NCBI GenBank assembly: GCA_951799405.1
Contig: OX637343.1
Span: 15,974,524-16,038,523, forward strand
Reading direction: 5' to 3'
DNA length: 64,000 bases
Origin: Agapetus fuscipes
Lineage: Eukaryota; Arthropoda; Insecta; Trichoptera; Glossosomatidae
A model generated the notes under the pieces. That model was not told the DNA's origin, ran no database searches, and saw only the letters and a list, made by a program, of their open reading frames with translations. Positions 28,320 through 38,699 of the stretch are shown piece after piece; position 1 is the stretch's first letter; the number at the start of each line of letters is the position of its first letter. The position numbers and the translations under genes are program-made.

Positions 28320-28590
28320 TACAATCTAAGTTGCAAAGATATTGTATTCTCAACATTTAAAATTCAAAATAAAAATATTTTTTCACTGTGTGAATAAACG
28401 AACCCTAACAAGTTTATTTAAAATTCATATTAAATTCAGTTCCATATATTAAGGTACGCATAAGTTCGCGCTTACATATGCTGCATGTGAATATAAGCCT
28501 TGCAACTCCTACCAATCTTCCCTGAAACAGGGGGGACAATGGATAGGTAAACCAATATTTACAGTATGGATGGTCAGCCTCATACAGCCT
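28320..28590 (-). mobile_element. LINE-T 3' UTR fragment
   Basis: Diverged minus copy with a 70-bp foldback-type insertion (TTTTTTCACTGTGTGAATAA) near 28378. Confidence 0.65.
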
Positions 28591-28594
28591 ATGT

Positions 28595-28760
28595 GTCTTA
28601 TAAATACTGGACATTGATTTTAAAAACATTTAGAACAACTCTCACGATAACGTATATTACCTACGTTTTTTTCTTAGCTCAGATTGTAAAAAATATGATT
28701 CTTAAGACAATTTAATTTAAAGCTCATCTTTGATAGATAAGCCAAATAAGCACTGAGGGG
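28595..28760. mobile_element. MITE-K right half
   Basis: AACTCTCACGATAACG, CTTAGCTCAGATTGTAAAAA, GATAGATAAGCCAAATAAGC and ACTGAGGGGACA. Confidence 0.65.
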
Positions 28761-28764
28761 ACAA

Positions 28765-29205
28765 AATGGGAGGATTTTTGTACAAAAAATAAAGCAATTA
28801 CAAAACACATATTCAGCCAATTAAGACATAAATAACAAAGTGGACAAAAATGTTTCTTTCGTGAATTTAAAAACATGATTTGATAAGTTCATTTATATAA
28901 CATCAATTTAAAGGTTTAATAATCTTTTTCCTGCTGAAAAGCGTCAATTGGATTCCGTTTTTAATAATCCAATTAAATGTTTTCCATAAATAGACTTAAC
29001 GAAGAAATCCTTGACATTTCATTGCGACCACTTGGCCACCGTCTCCTAGAGAGCCAATATCGACTCTTCATTTGCTGAAGTTGACTGCAGAGTGGAATCT
29101 ACTCTCACAGGTGCCCAAGCAGTGGGTCTCTTGGAAACAGTCAAAAATAGTACAAGGAATATTCTTTGTCAAGACAGACGCTAAACTATTTTTACTCACT
29201 GTCTT
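28765..29205. other. Sequence without recognised feature
   Basis: No coding signal or repeat recognised. Confidence 0.4.
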
Positions 29206-29207
29206 TC

Positions 29208-29990
29208 AGACCAGTCCGTAGTCCAGTGGTAACACTTCGGACTCGTGAATGGAAGATTGTGGGTTCGAATACCGGCGAAGCACAAAAATTGTACAATTTA
29301 TGTTTTCAAATTTACTCTTCGCAGTCATCGAAAGGTCCATCCAACCTAACAGCAAATGGGTCTTGCTTGAGAATTGGCGCTTAATAGTGACGACGAAGAT
29401 CGTAAAAAGTTCGGTCGATAATTCAGTTGGTAGAATGCTTGCATTCCGTACCGAGATTAGAGGTTCGATTCCCACCGAGGGTGTCACAAATGAGAACTCA
29501 CCCCCCCCTTCCGGGAGCTGGGAATACCCCTACTTCAACTGAAAGTGGTTGGTGTGAGGCCGGCCCCTCTGCCCTTTAACCTTACGTGAACGTAACAACT
29601 ATTACGTAACAACTATAACCTTGCGTGGACAAACACTGAGGTCAGCTGCATCAAGAAGCAGCTGCCTGGACGTCCCAGCAAGAAGACCCCACACTGTTTT
29701 TGGAGACAGGGCATTCAAAGCAGCCGCTCCAATGACCTGGAATGCTTTTCCTGACACACTGAGGGAACTGGATTTGGAGACGCAATTTAAAAGAAGTCTC
29801 AAGACTCACCTCTTCGTCCAATCATATGGACAAGCGCCTTTGTAGTGACACATTGTCATAAAAGGCGCTATATAAATTCTGTGCTTATTATTATTATTAT
29901 TACCCGTACAAATTAATAGGGCCCGAATCCCAACATGCAAACTCTTTAGGGATAACGCAAGAAGTTACACTATATGTGTGGCTTAGTTGC
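29208..29990 (+). mobile_element. Dimeric SINE (SINE-1 + SINE-2), interrupted
   Basis: SINE-1 head (ACCAGTCCGTAGTCCAGTGG; GGTTCGAATACC) and body end at GACGACGAAGATCGTA. SINE-2 begins at about 29413 with GGTCGATAATTCAGTTGGTA and GAGGTTCGATTCC (second A/B box pair), its body follows, and the tail resumes at 29903 (ACCCGTACAAATTAATAGG) after an inserted LINE fragment. The same junction occurs at 31125 and 51955. Confidence 0.85.
29580..29902 (+). pseudogene. CR1/L2-type LINE 3' end inside SINE-2
   Basis: Codons read TLRSAASRSSCLDVPARRPH, TVFGDRAFKAAAPMTWNAFP, DTLRELDLETQFKRSLKTHL-F and a stop (29843). The FGDRAF...WN-P...F+-LKTHLF pattern is typical of CR1/L2/Rex-like C-termini. The 3' end AGGCGCTATATAAATTCTG plus (ATT)n is also typical of that group. 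The two halves of SINE-2 (CCCTCTGCC and ACCCGTAC) flank it. Confidence 0.8.
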
Positions 29991-30370
29991 GTTTTTTTGC
30001 ATGTAGACTGTGGAAGTTTTTAGTGGAAGTTGGTGGGGACGTGCATATTAAAAGTTTGAAAGTTTGTGTTCTAGAATGTTCTACAGTTACATTGGTGGAC
30101 CCTAGAACGAGGTATACAATTTCCTTTAATGTTGATACCGCACTCTTTGCTACCCCAAGTGCAAAGCAATGGGATAAAAATGCAAAGGGCGGAACGCAGC
30201 GCGGGAAAATGAGGGGGGGTACGTGTTTAATTTTTTTTATTTCCATTTAACACAAAAACCAATATTATGAAAATATATTTTTTATGGTTTGTGTATTAAC
30301 ACTGTAAAAATTCATATTGATTGATTTTAATATTTTTTAGAAACAAAATTATAATTAAACATTTTATTTT
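29991..30370. other. Sequence without recognised gene
   Basis: About 260 bp are open on both strands (29983-30250) with no motif. A foldback-family flank scrap (GGTTTGTGTATTAACACTGT) lies at 30284. Confidence 0.45.
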
Positions 30371-30371
30371 C

Positions 30372-30625
30372 ACATATCGCTGCCTTAGTTCTTGTTTACC
30401 GTATACGCCATTGAGGAAATTTTACATGAGCAATGTTTGCATGTGTACTGGACCAATGTCTCTTATGACAACAAGAAATTTGCTTAAAAAATATTTAAAG
30501 TAACTCTCGCATTATCGAGTTTAACGGTTTTTTAGCTTAGATTGTGTAGAATTTGATTCATAAGACAACTGCATGAAAAATTCATATTTGACAAGATTGG
30601 CGTATAGGGTAAACAAGAACTGGGA
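30372..30625. mobile_element. MITE-K copy
   Basis: ATCGCTGCCTTAGTTCTTGT at the left and the complement CCCAGTTCTTGTTTACCC at the right. Interior blocks as in 24066. Confidence 0.75.
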
Positions 30626-31120
30626 TTGATTTATTTTTATTCTAAATAACGAACGTTTGCTTTTTGAGACTGAGAAGAGAAATTACTACTTACTGAAAAA
30701 AGTAAAATCAGAATTGATGAACATTCAATACTGCCTTTTAATTTGTGTTTATTTTTTTAATTGTTAGGTTAACCTTTAGGTCCCCATATAATACAAAGGA
30801 ATATTTTTCATGACACTATTTGCAGAGGGCTTTTTTTATTTGATTAAAATTTTCAAATTGAAAACGATTTTCAAGGATGTTTTTGATAGGATATATCTTC
30901 AGAAAATAATGTAGATGTTTTCTCTAGGAATTAATTTTAAATTTGAAATTACCAAAGACATTGCCAATTACACTGTGACAACATCCATAGTACCCTCATT
31001 GGCTACGCCTCAGCCTTGAAATCCAGCAGTTATGCCTCGTTCACACTAGTCGAGTGCAAGTGCATAACTAGGCTAGTTTTTGTGCATTCATACGTCGTAC
31101 GCACTCTCCTACGCAATCGA
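30626..31120. other. Sequence without recognised feature
   Basis: No coding signal or repeat recognised. Confidence 0.4.
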
Positions 31121-31124
31121 AACT

Positions 31125-31595
31125 AGACTACACGTATAGTGTAACTTCTTGCCTGCGTTATCCCTGAAGGGGTTGCATGTGGCGAAACGTAACCAATTTA
31201 TTTTTACAGGTAACGGGTCCGGTCTCATACCAACCACTTCCAGCTTCCGGGGGGGAGCTGGTTCTCATTTATTGTGAAGGCTGAGTACACCTTGGGATCG
31301 AACTCTTGCTCTCGGCATGGAATGCAAGCATTCTACCAAATGAGCTTTCGACCGCAATTTTTTTGAGCTTAGTCATCATTACAAAGCGCCAATTCTCAAG
31401 CAAGACCCAGTTGCTGTAAGGCTGGACGGGCCTTTTGATAACCGGCCTTTGGTAACGGTTTATGAATTTTTCAACCCAGCGTAGAGCAAATTTGAAAATA
31501 CAAAATGGTATTTTTTTGTGCTCCACCGAGGTTCGAACCCACAACCTCCCATTCACGAGTCCGAAGTCGTACCACTGGACTACGGATCAGTCGCA
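31125..31595 (-). mobile_element. Dimeric SINE (SINE-1 + SINE-2)
   Basis: Minus order: SINE-1 head with CGTAGTCCAGTGGTACGACT and GGTTCGAACCTC, body, junction near 31372, then SINE-2 with AAGCTCATTTGGTAGAATGC and GATCGAACTC boxes (decayed B box AGTTCGATCCC), body and the ACACTATACGTGTAG tail. Confidence 0.85.
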
Positions 31596-31599
31596 GTAA

Positions 31600-32255
31600 A
31601 AAATAAAGCATTATTTTACAGAAGTCCAAGACCCATCGCAGGTGTAATTATTTTTTATTAATAAAAAAAAAATCAACTTTGTTTCATTCCACTTTTATTA
31701 TTAGTCGTTCGTAACGATTTCGGAGAACCTCCATCATGGCGTTATAAATAATTACATAACACAAGGGCTCAAAATAAAAGAGAGAGTCAATTTTATTTAT
31801 TTATTAAAAATTATAACACCTTGTAATAATGGCTTTTCACAGCGTTTCATAAAAACCTTATTATTTACCTATCCCAGGTTTTTGAGCTGCTTATGATTCT
31901 GATGATAGAAATTCGAGTGCTTTTCCCATATTGAAACAAAAACAAACACACCAGCTTGGAAATTTTCTTCTTAATTTCCAATTATTCGTGTTATTTATTT
32001 TGCTGCATTTTATCTAAGTAAAAATAAATTCAACGAGTTCGAGGAAGGCTACTTGACCTTACTTTTTGCCTGTACTGAATAAAGTAAAGTTTACGGAATC
32101 TATTAAAGAGTGGTTTATTCCAAAATCTGCCCTTTATGTTTGTTTGAACTTGATTATCTTCATCACTGTAACTCTTTTGCTAAGACCAAAAAGTGTAAAA
32201 AACAAAACGGCAGATATGGGGGAAAACACTCTTTAATACTTTCCGTAAACTTAAT
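31600..32255. other. Sequence without recognised feature
   Basis: AT-rich, no coding signal. A diffuse inverted similarity (GTGATGAAGATAATC / AACGGCAGATATGG) was judged insignificant. Confidence 0.4.
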
Positions 32256-32257
32256 AT

Positions 32258-32497
32258 TTGAATAAGCTTTGCAACTCGTACTCAGGGCACTGGACACTTA
32301 AAGATATTAATCACTCGGTACTCGCTTATACAGATTTCGACCCGTCTGAACGCGGCACGATATCCAGCAGTCAGTATGGAGTGCTTGCTGTACCGGCCAC
32401 TCCTCCTACAGGCACTTCACGTTTTATTAGCAACCCGGCATATCGCTTTCAACAAGCTGCCGACACCGCCCAAGAGCCGACTCCAAGCTTCCATTAA
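32258..32497 (+). other. Unassigned ORF, 79 codons
   Basis: GC-richer than its surroundings. The translation contains YGVLAVPATPPTGTSRF, faintly like the GVPYA-PP-G--RF block of carboxylesterase-like proteins, but it is on the opposite strand to neuroligin. No splice sites or homologous extension are visible. I do not call it a gene. Confidence 0.3.
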
Positions 32498-32594
32498 GTT
32501 CACAATTGCTAGTGGAATGTACTTGGTACACTGATCTGCTATAGGTACGAAATCTTTAATAATTTGTATATGGTGAGTATCAAGGTGACAACCT

Positions 32595-32835
32595 TACTAA
32601 TCTAATCTAATTGAAGTTGCAGAGATATGTAACATTATTGATTCATATTATATGTATTCTTACAAGCAGACACGTATAAGTTCGCACTTGAACATGGCGC
32701 ATGCGAACCTACAACATAAAGACACAAATCTCAAATGAACAAACTCTTGCCAACCTTCCCTGAAACAGGGGTGACACTGGCAATGAGACCCTTTTTCTAC
32801 AGCAAGGGTGGTAAGCCGCATACCAACATCTGAGT
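32595..32835 (-). mobile_element. LINE-T 3' UTR fragment
   Basis: Minus copy with AATCTAAT tail. To its right (to about 32990) the AT-rich UTR and a decayed coding end (CCGCCAACA...) continue in the order seen at 26440. Confidence 0.7.
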
Positions 32836-33049
32836 TTAAAGTACATTATTCACAAATAATATTTAATCAGCAAATACTCAACATAAATATCAAAACAATT
32901 ACAAATCCCAAATTCTAATTTTAAAATTAATTAAAAACCTTAGCTTCACCCGCCAACAAAAAAGATCAACCGCAATTTTTCCTAACCGAACAAAAATGGT
33001 TCACTTTACCGATCACACCCTTTTTCAGGACAAGGCAGCTTTGCTTTGC

Positions 33050-33098
33050 TTTGAAAGGTCACGTTTGAATCAAATGACAGATAAGCCAAACAATCACT
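33050..33098. mobile_element. MITE-K terminal fragment
   Basis: GATAAGCCAAACAATCACT is the MITE-K end. The full-length LINE begins beside it. Confidence 0.5.
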
Positions 33099-33222
33099 AT
33101 AACGTACAGTATATATAACGTACATATAACGTACATATAACGTACAGTACGTGCTTGCAACAACATTATTTTTTTTTGCTTAACTAAATTAATCATTTGA
33201 GTGTTTTAATTCAATCTCAAAA

Positions 33223-34083
33223 ATGGAAGAAGTGGGCCAATCGCAACATAAGCTCCTGCTCAATCTCCAGGAGAGGTTGGAAAATATGGAGACTCTCTTG
33301 AAACTCAACTATATAGATGTAAAAGGTATTCTAAATCACCTATCAAATTCACAAAATATCGCCGCCGCCCATGTATGTACCTGTACGCGGCCCGCAGCAG
33401 AGATGGTACAAGTACCAGCTATACCTACTGAGCCGAGATCGCGCGAGACACAGGTACATGCCAGTGCATCCGCACTCACGGTTACTAATACATACAGCGC
33501 CGCACTCAAGTCCCCACCGGCTGCATTCATCAGAACAAGAGCTGCCAAATTAAAAGCCGCAGCGAAGAGCGCGGACCCAGTTCTAGCGCCAGCACCAGTC
33601 TCTGTGGCACCCAGGACTAGGAATACCGAGTCCCAGGCACCTCTTCCTTCTACATCGAAACGCTCAAATCCTACACGTAGTAGAGATTATAAACCGCAAT
33701 CTGTACCTCCAACTGTCCCAACTGTAGCTGCTGTAGCCGCGCTGCCTGTGGACAAAGCGCGGCGAGCTGGGCGAGTGCAGCGCGGTACTCCGTGCACTGG
33801 CGAGCCCAGCGAGGCGCTGCAGCCCGCTGTCGTCCAGCGGTACCTACATGTCTGGAGGGCTCGCAAGGACACCACAGAGGAGGATATGGATAAATTTATC
33901 AAATTAAAATTGAAAAATATTGATACTATTACTATCGAAAAAATAATTCAAAAAAGAACTGTTAACTACGCTTCTTTCAAAATTGGCATTCCGGTAGAGG
34001 CGTATGAAGAGTGCATGAGCGCTGCTTTTTGGCCCAAAGGACTTTTGGTTGAAAGGTGGTTTTTTCTTACCGCACGTGCCTAG
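33223..34083 (+). CDS. LINE ORF1 protein
   Basis: A 286-residue ORF1. The N-terminus (EEVGQSQHKLLLNLQERLEN, residues 2-40) is a likely coiled coil. The middle (70-200) is Ala/Pro/Thr-rich and low complexity. The C-terminal 80 residues (VQRYLHVWRARKDTTEEDMD ... TVNYASFKIGIPVEAYEECM ... FWPKGLLVERWFF) form a compact domain. This domain recurs at the end of ORF1 proteins of arthropod LINEs and presumably acts in RNA binding or assembly. No CCHC knuckles are present. It overlaps the start of ORF2 by 35 nt in the +1 frame, which suggests coupled translation. Confidence 0.8.
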   Translation: MEEVGQSQHKLLLNLQERLENMETLLKLNYIDVKGILNHLSNSQNIAAAHVCTCTRPAAEMVQVPAIPTEPRSRETQVHASASALTVTNTYSAALKSPPAAFIRTRAAKLKAAAKSADPVLAPAPVSVAPRTRNTESQAPLPSTSKRSNPTRSRDYKPQSVPPTVPTVAAVAALPVDKARRAGRVQRGTPCTGEPSEALQPAVVQRYLHVWRARKDTTEEDMDKFIKLKLKNIDTITIEKIIQKRTVNYASFKIGIPVEAYEECMSAAFWPKGLLVERWFFLTARA

Positions 34084-36940
34084 ATTAAATAAAAAGAAGA
34101 GTTGCAAAGCATTGCCTAAGACAAAATGTTTAAATATTTATTACCAAAATGTAAGAGGACTAAAAACAAAACTAGAGGAATGGAGAACTAATTTGACTAT
34201 TGTTGAAGATACTTCTCTAGTAGCGGCAACGGAAACCTTTCTCGATGACTCGGTTCTTGATGCTGAGCTGGGTCATAATACATGGTCCATACTTAGGCGT
34301 GATCGTGAATCGGGGAAAAGAGGAGGAGGCGTGATTCTCTGCGCTAAGACTTCACTTCGCATTGAAAGACTTCCAGAATACGAAACTAAGGATGTGGAAG
34401 ATTTGTGGGCCAAATGCTGCATTGATGGTCATAGCATTGTCATATGTGTAGTGTACCTGCCACCCAGAAGTACCGAAGATGCATACGAGGCCTGGTTCGA
34501 TTCAGTCGAAAGAGTATGCTCGAAGCATGGGAGTAGTAGAACCCTCATTCTCGGTGACTTAAACTTATATAGTGCCAGTGAAAACACCAATAATCATTTT
34601 AATTGCTTCAAAACCTTGTGTGATTTAAAACAATTTAATGCTGTTTATAACAAAAATGATCGTATATTAGATGTGGTGATGACGAGTCCAGATCTGAGCG
34701 ATGCGTTGCGCGTGCATGCGGCTGAGTTGGGGGAGGAACTAGTGAGAATCGATGGCCACCACCCACCCTTACATATCTCTGTCAAGTATAGCTTCACAGA
34801 CAAGGCTAACACCATGTCACCCTCCAATATTGACAATTCATTGGATTGGAACTTTGCCAAAGCCGATTTTCTTAAACTTTATTATTACGTCAGGGAAATT
34901 GAATGGAATACCTTATTCCACACTACTGAAGTAAATACAGCTGTAGAAATATTCTATAATCTTAACTATCTTGCTTTTAACGAATGTATTCCGAAAAAAG
35001 TACGCAGGATATATAACAACCGATCATATCCTACGTACTATACAAGAACGATTATCAATAATATTGCTCTCAAAGCAAGATATCACCGCAATTGGAAGCG
35101 TGATGGTGATACTAGCTCTCGCAGCAATTTTCAGGCATTGCGATCAAAGGTAAAACATGACATCCGTGATGCGTACAAAAATTATATGTATAATCTATCG
35201 GGTGATCTAGCAAAACACCCAAGAAACTTTTGGCAACACTTTGACCGTTTACGCAATCGGGGAGGGATCGAATCTAAGATTACGCTCGATGATGTCGAAT
35301 ATGAGGGAGCTGAAGCTGCATCCGCGTTTGCTAGACACTTTGAGTCTGTCTTCTTACCTCATCAGCCAATTCTTAATTATAAAATGGCTACCATAGCTTC
35401 ATCTGCTGATAACCGCCTTGTTAACATACTAAATATCAATGAGTCTGATGTCAGAGGCGCCGTGAAAAAACTTAAGCCTAGTACATCACCAGGACCTGAT
35501 GCCATACCTGCAATTTATGTCAAGGGCTGTCTTGATTTGTTGCTTCCACCAATTCTTCACATTTTCAAAATTATTATTTCAACTGGTGTTTATCCGAATA
35601 TTTGGAAGTGTTCTAGAGTTATACCTATTCACAAAACGGGCTCGAAATCCAAAGTCGAAAATTATCGACCCATAGCTATTTTGTCCGCACTGGCGAAGAT
35701 CTTTGAAACCATCATCCACGACAAATTACTACCCCAATGTTTACCTTATGTATCCAGCGCACAACATGCATTTTTACCTCGTAGATCAGTTACCACTAAT
35801 CTCGGCGTTCATGTTGATTTGCTGACACGACATCTGGATGGAAGGGAACAAGTGGATGTTGTGTACCTTGATTTCCAAAAGGCCTTTGATAGAGTAGACA
35901 ATGATGTTCTACTGGTAAAACTTGCTAACATGGGTTTCGTCCCCAAACTGTTAAAACTTTTTGCATCATACTTATCTAACCGTACACAATTCGTGAAATA
36001 CGGCCCATACACTTCTTGCAACTACTTCACCCGGTCAGGCATTAGTCAAGGGTCGAATCTGGGACCGTTTTTTTTTGTTCTTTTCATTAATGACTTACCT
36101 GATGCAGTCTCTAGGTCAGATATAATAATTTTCGCTGACGATGTAAAACTTATCAAGACGGTCAGAAGTCATGCGGATGTAGTTGATCTGCAAAATGATC
36201 TGACTTCGGTCAACGACTGGAGCAGGCAGAACAAATTACTGTTAAACCTTAAAAAATGTCAGATAATGTCTTTTACGCGAGTTTCAAGTCCTTTCACACA
36301 TGACTACTTTATTTCCAACGAGCTTGTTACTAGAGTGAGCTCAGTTAGGGACTTGGGCGTGGTCTTCGACACCCAGCTCAACTTCCATACGCAGATCAGT
36401 AACGTAAGGGACAAGGCTTACCAGCGCTTGGGTTTCGTCATCCGTAATACGCAGATGTTATCTGACACTGCAACTCAGATATTATACACTGCACTAGTGC
36501 GTAGTATTCTCGAATCCAATGCACCGATCTGGGCTCCACATGAAAATAAATACATCTTAATGCTAGAACAGGTGCAAAAAGTATTTCTGAGGCATCATTA
36601 CAAAGTGTTGTATGGATACTATCCCTTTATGTATCCCACCGCTTTCCTGCAGGGACATCTTGGTTTCGACTCCTTATTCCTTAGAAGGCAACTTTCTCTT
36701 GCCAAATTCATTATCAAACTCCTCAGAAACGAGGTTGACAGCATGGAATTGAGCGGGCGTGTTTTGACGCTCTATGTGCCCGACTCCTTTACCAGAGCCA
36801 GGTCGCATAGGCTCTTTAGCGTTACCTCGAGCCGGACTAATCTCCTCCGTAACTCATTTGTTTCTCGTGCGCACGCGATGATCAATGATCTGATGTCGTC
36901 ATCGCCGAATATGGATATATTTTATTCCGGAATAAATTGA
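34049..36940 (+). CDS. LINE ORF2: endonuclease and reverse transcriptase
   Basis: A 963-residue polyprotein that nicks target DNA and copies the element RNA. Residues 28-250 form an EEP (APE-type) endonuclease: YYQNVRGL (Asn), ATETFL (Glu), LILGDLNL (Asp/Asn), ILDVVMTSP and DGHHPP (His). Residues about 455-760 form the reverse transcriptase: SPGPDAIPA, NYRPIAIL (residue 538), the A motif YLDFQKAFDRV (608), the B motif SGISQGSNLGPF, and the C motif FADD (695-698). The C-terminal part ends without an RNase H motif. The first ATG used lies inside ORF1. Both active sites look complete. Confidence 0.9.
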   Translation: MKGGFFLPHVPRLNKKKSCKALPKTKCLNIYYQNVRGLKTKLEEWRTNLTIVEDTSLVAATETFLDDSVLDAELGHNTWSILRRDRESGKRGGGVILCAKTSLRIERLPEYETKDVEDLWAKCCIDGHSIVICVVYLPPRSTEDAYEAWFDSVERVCSKHGSSRTLILGDLNLYSASENTNNHFNCFKTLCDLKQFNAVYNKNDRILDVVMTSPDLSDALRVHAAELGEELVRIDGHHPPLHISVKYSFTDKANTMSPSNIDNSLDWNFAKADFLKLYYYVREIEWNTLFHTTEVNTAVEIFYNLNYLAFNECIPKKVRRIYNNRSYPTYYTRTIINNIALKARYHRNWKRDGDTSSRSNFQALRSKVKHDIRDAYKNYMYNLSGDLAKHPRNFWQHFDRLRNRGGIESKITLDDVEYEGAEAASAFARHFESVFLPHQPILNYKMATIASSADNRLVNILNINESDVRGAVKKLKPSTSPGPDAIPAIYVKGCLDLLLPPILHIFKIIISTGVYPNIWKCSRVIPIHKTGSKSKVENYRPIAILSALAKIFETIIHDKLLPQCLPYVSSAQHAFLPRRSVTTNLGVHVDLLTRHLDGREQVDVVYLDFQKAFDRVDNDVLLVKLANMGFVPKLLKLFASYLSNRTQFVKYGPYTSCNYFTRSGISQGSNLGPFFFVLFINDLPDAVSRSDIIIFADDVKLIKTVRSHADVVDLQNDLTSVNDWSRQNKLLLNLKKCQIMSFTRVSSPFTHDYFISNELVTRVSSVRDLGVVFDTQLNFHTQISNVRDKAYQRLGFVIRNTQMLSDTATQILYTALVRSILESNAPIWAPHENKYILMLEQVQKVFLRHHYKVLYGYYPFMYPTAFLQGHLGFDSLFLRRQLSLAKFIIKLLRNEVDSMELSGRVLTLYVPDSFTRARSHRLFSVTSSRTNLLRNSFVSRAHAMINDLMSSSPNMDIFYSGIN

Positions 36941-37412
36941 TGCGTGAGTGGAAGGTTTTGTTAGAAAGACGTGTGCTTGAGTAATTTTTAAGATAAGTTA
37001 AATCTATTATGTTTTATGTTAAGTTAAATATAGTATAATATGATGTTTAGCGCTATGGTCCTTGTACTGTTAAGTTAAATGTATTGCTATTGTAAATAAA
37101 TAAATAAAAATAAATAAATATAGGGACTTTTTTTTAAGAAATCCTGTGCGGGAGATTCCTTTGATGTCAAAGACTCTAGGGGTCTATGACATTTGTTATA
37201 GTGCCGCAGAGGTGCTGTTTACGAGCTTGTCCTCGCTAGAAGGCACCAATTCTCAAGCAAGACCAAGTTTCTGTAAGGCTGGATGGACCTTTGGTGACCG
37301 GTCATCGGTAAAGGTTTATGAATTTTTCAACCCAGCGAAGAGCATATTTGGAAATATGAATGGTTATTTTATTAAAGAATTTAAATTATTACTACGGTCG
37401 TTAGACATTTTT

Positions 37413-37655
37413 TGAAATGAAAAAAATGGATTTATTGACCGTGGAAAGAGAAGAACGATTTTCTCTACGTTTCGTGAGAGTCATATCCGACGTCTTCAGG
37501 AGGCGTGTGTCTTCTACAGTCTTCTGCGTTGGTATTTCTTCTCTTTAGAAGACACACGCCTCCTGAAGACGTCGGATATGACTCTGACAAAACGTAGAGA
37601 AAATCGTTCTTCTCTTTCCCCAGTCAGTAACATCCGTTTTTTTTCATACCAAAAA
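37413..37655. mobile_element. Foldback element, 100-bp arms
   Basis: The left arm (AATGAAAAAAATGGATTTAT onward to TGTGTCTTCT at 37516) is inverted from 37548 to about 37652. The inner 70 bp of the arms match almost perfectly, and the loop is about 30 bases. It is inserted in SINE-1 and ends in an A-run. Confidence 0.88.
37462..37503 (-). ncRNA. Hammerhead-like motif in foldback arm
   Basis: Minus strand: GCCTC, CTGAAGA, imperfect helix GTCGGA/TCTCAC, GAAA, CGTA, GAG. CTC/GAG pair as stem I and ACGT is self-complementary. The mirror arm (37563-37592) has lost the G of GAAA. Confidence 0.45.
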
Positions 37656-37764
37656 AAAAAAAAAAAAAACGTGTGTTACGCCGGGATTTAAACCAACAAA
37701 CTTCCATTTACGACTCCAAAGTGTTATCACTGGACTACGGACCGGTCGCAGTAAAAAATAAAGC

Positions 37765-38160
37765 ATATCCTCGAGTTTCATCATTTCAAAACAGAGATAT
37801 AAATTTCATATCTTTCATGGCAATAAAACAGCAGTTCATATGAACCGTACGCTCTCCCAGCTGGCCATAATAAAAGCCGACTAACTAGTGAAGCGCACCA
37901 GTGGTCAGTGATTACGGCCCTAGTTAATTCCGCAGGCAGGCCGGCTAATTCCATACTGGCCAGACGTCGGGCGCAGAGGATATCGACCAGGGATTTATGG
38001 ACCGTAATTCCAGAACGAATAAAAGGTACCTATATATGTAGTTCTTTATATCGATGTATCTGTACGAATATAAACTGTGCATTCATTTATTATTTAATTT
38101 CTTCATTTACTATATTCTTCCGTGATTTGAATACAAACTAGGGATTTTTACGAACGTATG
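37765..38160. other. Sequence without recognised gene
   Basis: No repeat link seen. A 77-codon ORF (37908-38141) lacks motifs. Confidence 0.4.
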
Positions 38161-38164
38161 ATCT

Positions 38165-38475
38165 TGACTGATAGGTTGGTATGCGGCTGACCACCCATAC
38201 TGTAAAAAATTGTTTACTTTGCCAATGTCACCCCTGCTTCAGGGAAGGTCGGCAAGAGTTGCAAAACTTATGTTCATTTGAGATTGTTTTTTTTTATATT
38301 GTATGTCCACATGCGGCGTGTGGACCTTGTGTTCATTTGAGATTGTTTTTTTTTTATATTGTAGGTCCACATACGGCATGTGTAAGCGCGAAATTATGCA
38401 CGCCTGCTTGTGGGAATGCATTTAATATGAATCTCAAATGATACATGTATCTTTGAAGCTTAGATTTAGATTTTA
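38165..38475 (+). mobile_element. LINE-T 3' UTR fragment with internal duplication
   Basis: The block TTCATTTGAGATTGTTTTTT to CCACATGCGGCGTGTGG (about 60 bp) is tandemly duplicated at 38272 and 38331, making this copy longer than the rest. Confidence 0.75.
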
Positions 38476-38499
38476 TTTAGATATTTTATGGGTTCGTAG

Positions 38500-38690
38500 A
38501 ATGGAAACCTCATGAAAACAAAATACCTAGAGGAAGGCCTCCTGCACGATGGTCAGATGATATTAAAAGAGTTGCTGGTGACTGGATGCAGAAAGTCCAG
38601 GACAGAGACGCCTGGAGAGATATGAGGGAGGCCTATGTCCAGCAGTGGACAAGAAGTGGCTGACTATGTAAGTACCTAAGTAAGTAATGG
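38500..38690 (+). pseudogene. LINE reverse transcriptase C-terminal remnant
   Basis: Plus frame reads NKIPRGRPPARWSDDIKRVA, GDWMQKVQDRDAWRDMREAY and VQQWTRSG-stop (38661). RGRPP-RW-DDI...A--W-----DR--W-----AY--QWT is a pattern common at the ends of lepidopteran LINE polyproteins. The tail AAGTACCTAAGTAAGTAATG follows. It is 5'-truncated. Confidence 0.75.
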
Positions 38691-38699
38691 GTTCGTACG

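Larger units (their letters stand above)
33099..37125 (+). mobile_element. Full-length two-ORF LINE, apparently intact
   Basis: The 5' region contains three to four TATAACGTACA repeats. It is followed by ORF1 (33223), overlapping ORF2 (34049-36940), about 150 bases of UTR and a tail of AAAT units. No stop or frameshift interrupts either ORF, so this could be an active copy. An apurinic-type endonuclease plus FADD reverse transcriptase places it in the jockey/CR1-like group; the exact clade is not decided. Confidence 0.88.
37132..37760 (-). mobile_element. SINE-1 copy with tail A, split by foldback
   Basis: Minus strand: head (GACCGGTCCGTAGTCCAGTG; GTTTAAATCCCGGCG) at 37760-37680, an inserted foldback, the body from 37370, then the LINE-J-type tail GTGTCATAGACCCCTAGAG ... 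TCCCGCACAGGAT at 37200-37140. Confidence 0.8.

Noticed and set aside
32258..32497. Possible extra neuroligin exon (VPATPPTGTSRF)
   Set aside because: Wrong strand, no splice sites in frame, and similarity limited to about ten residues.
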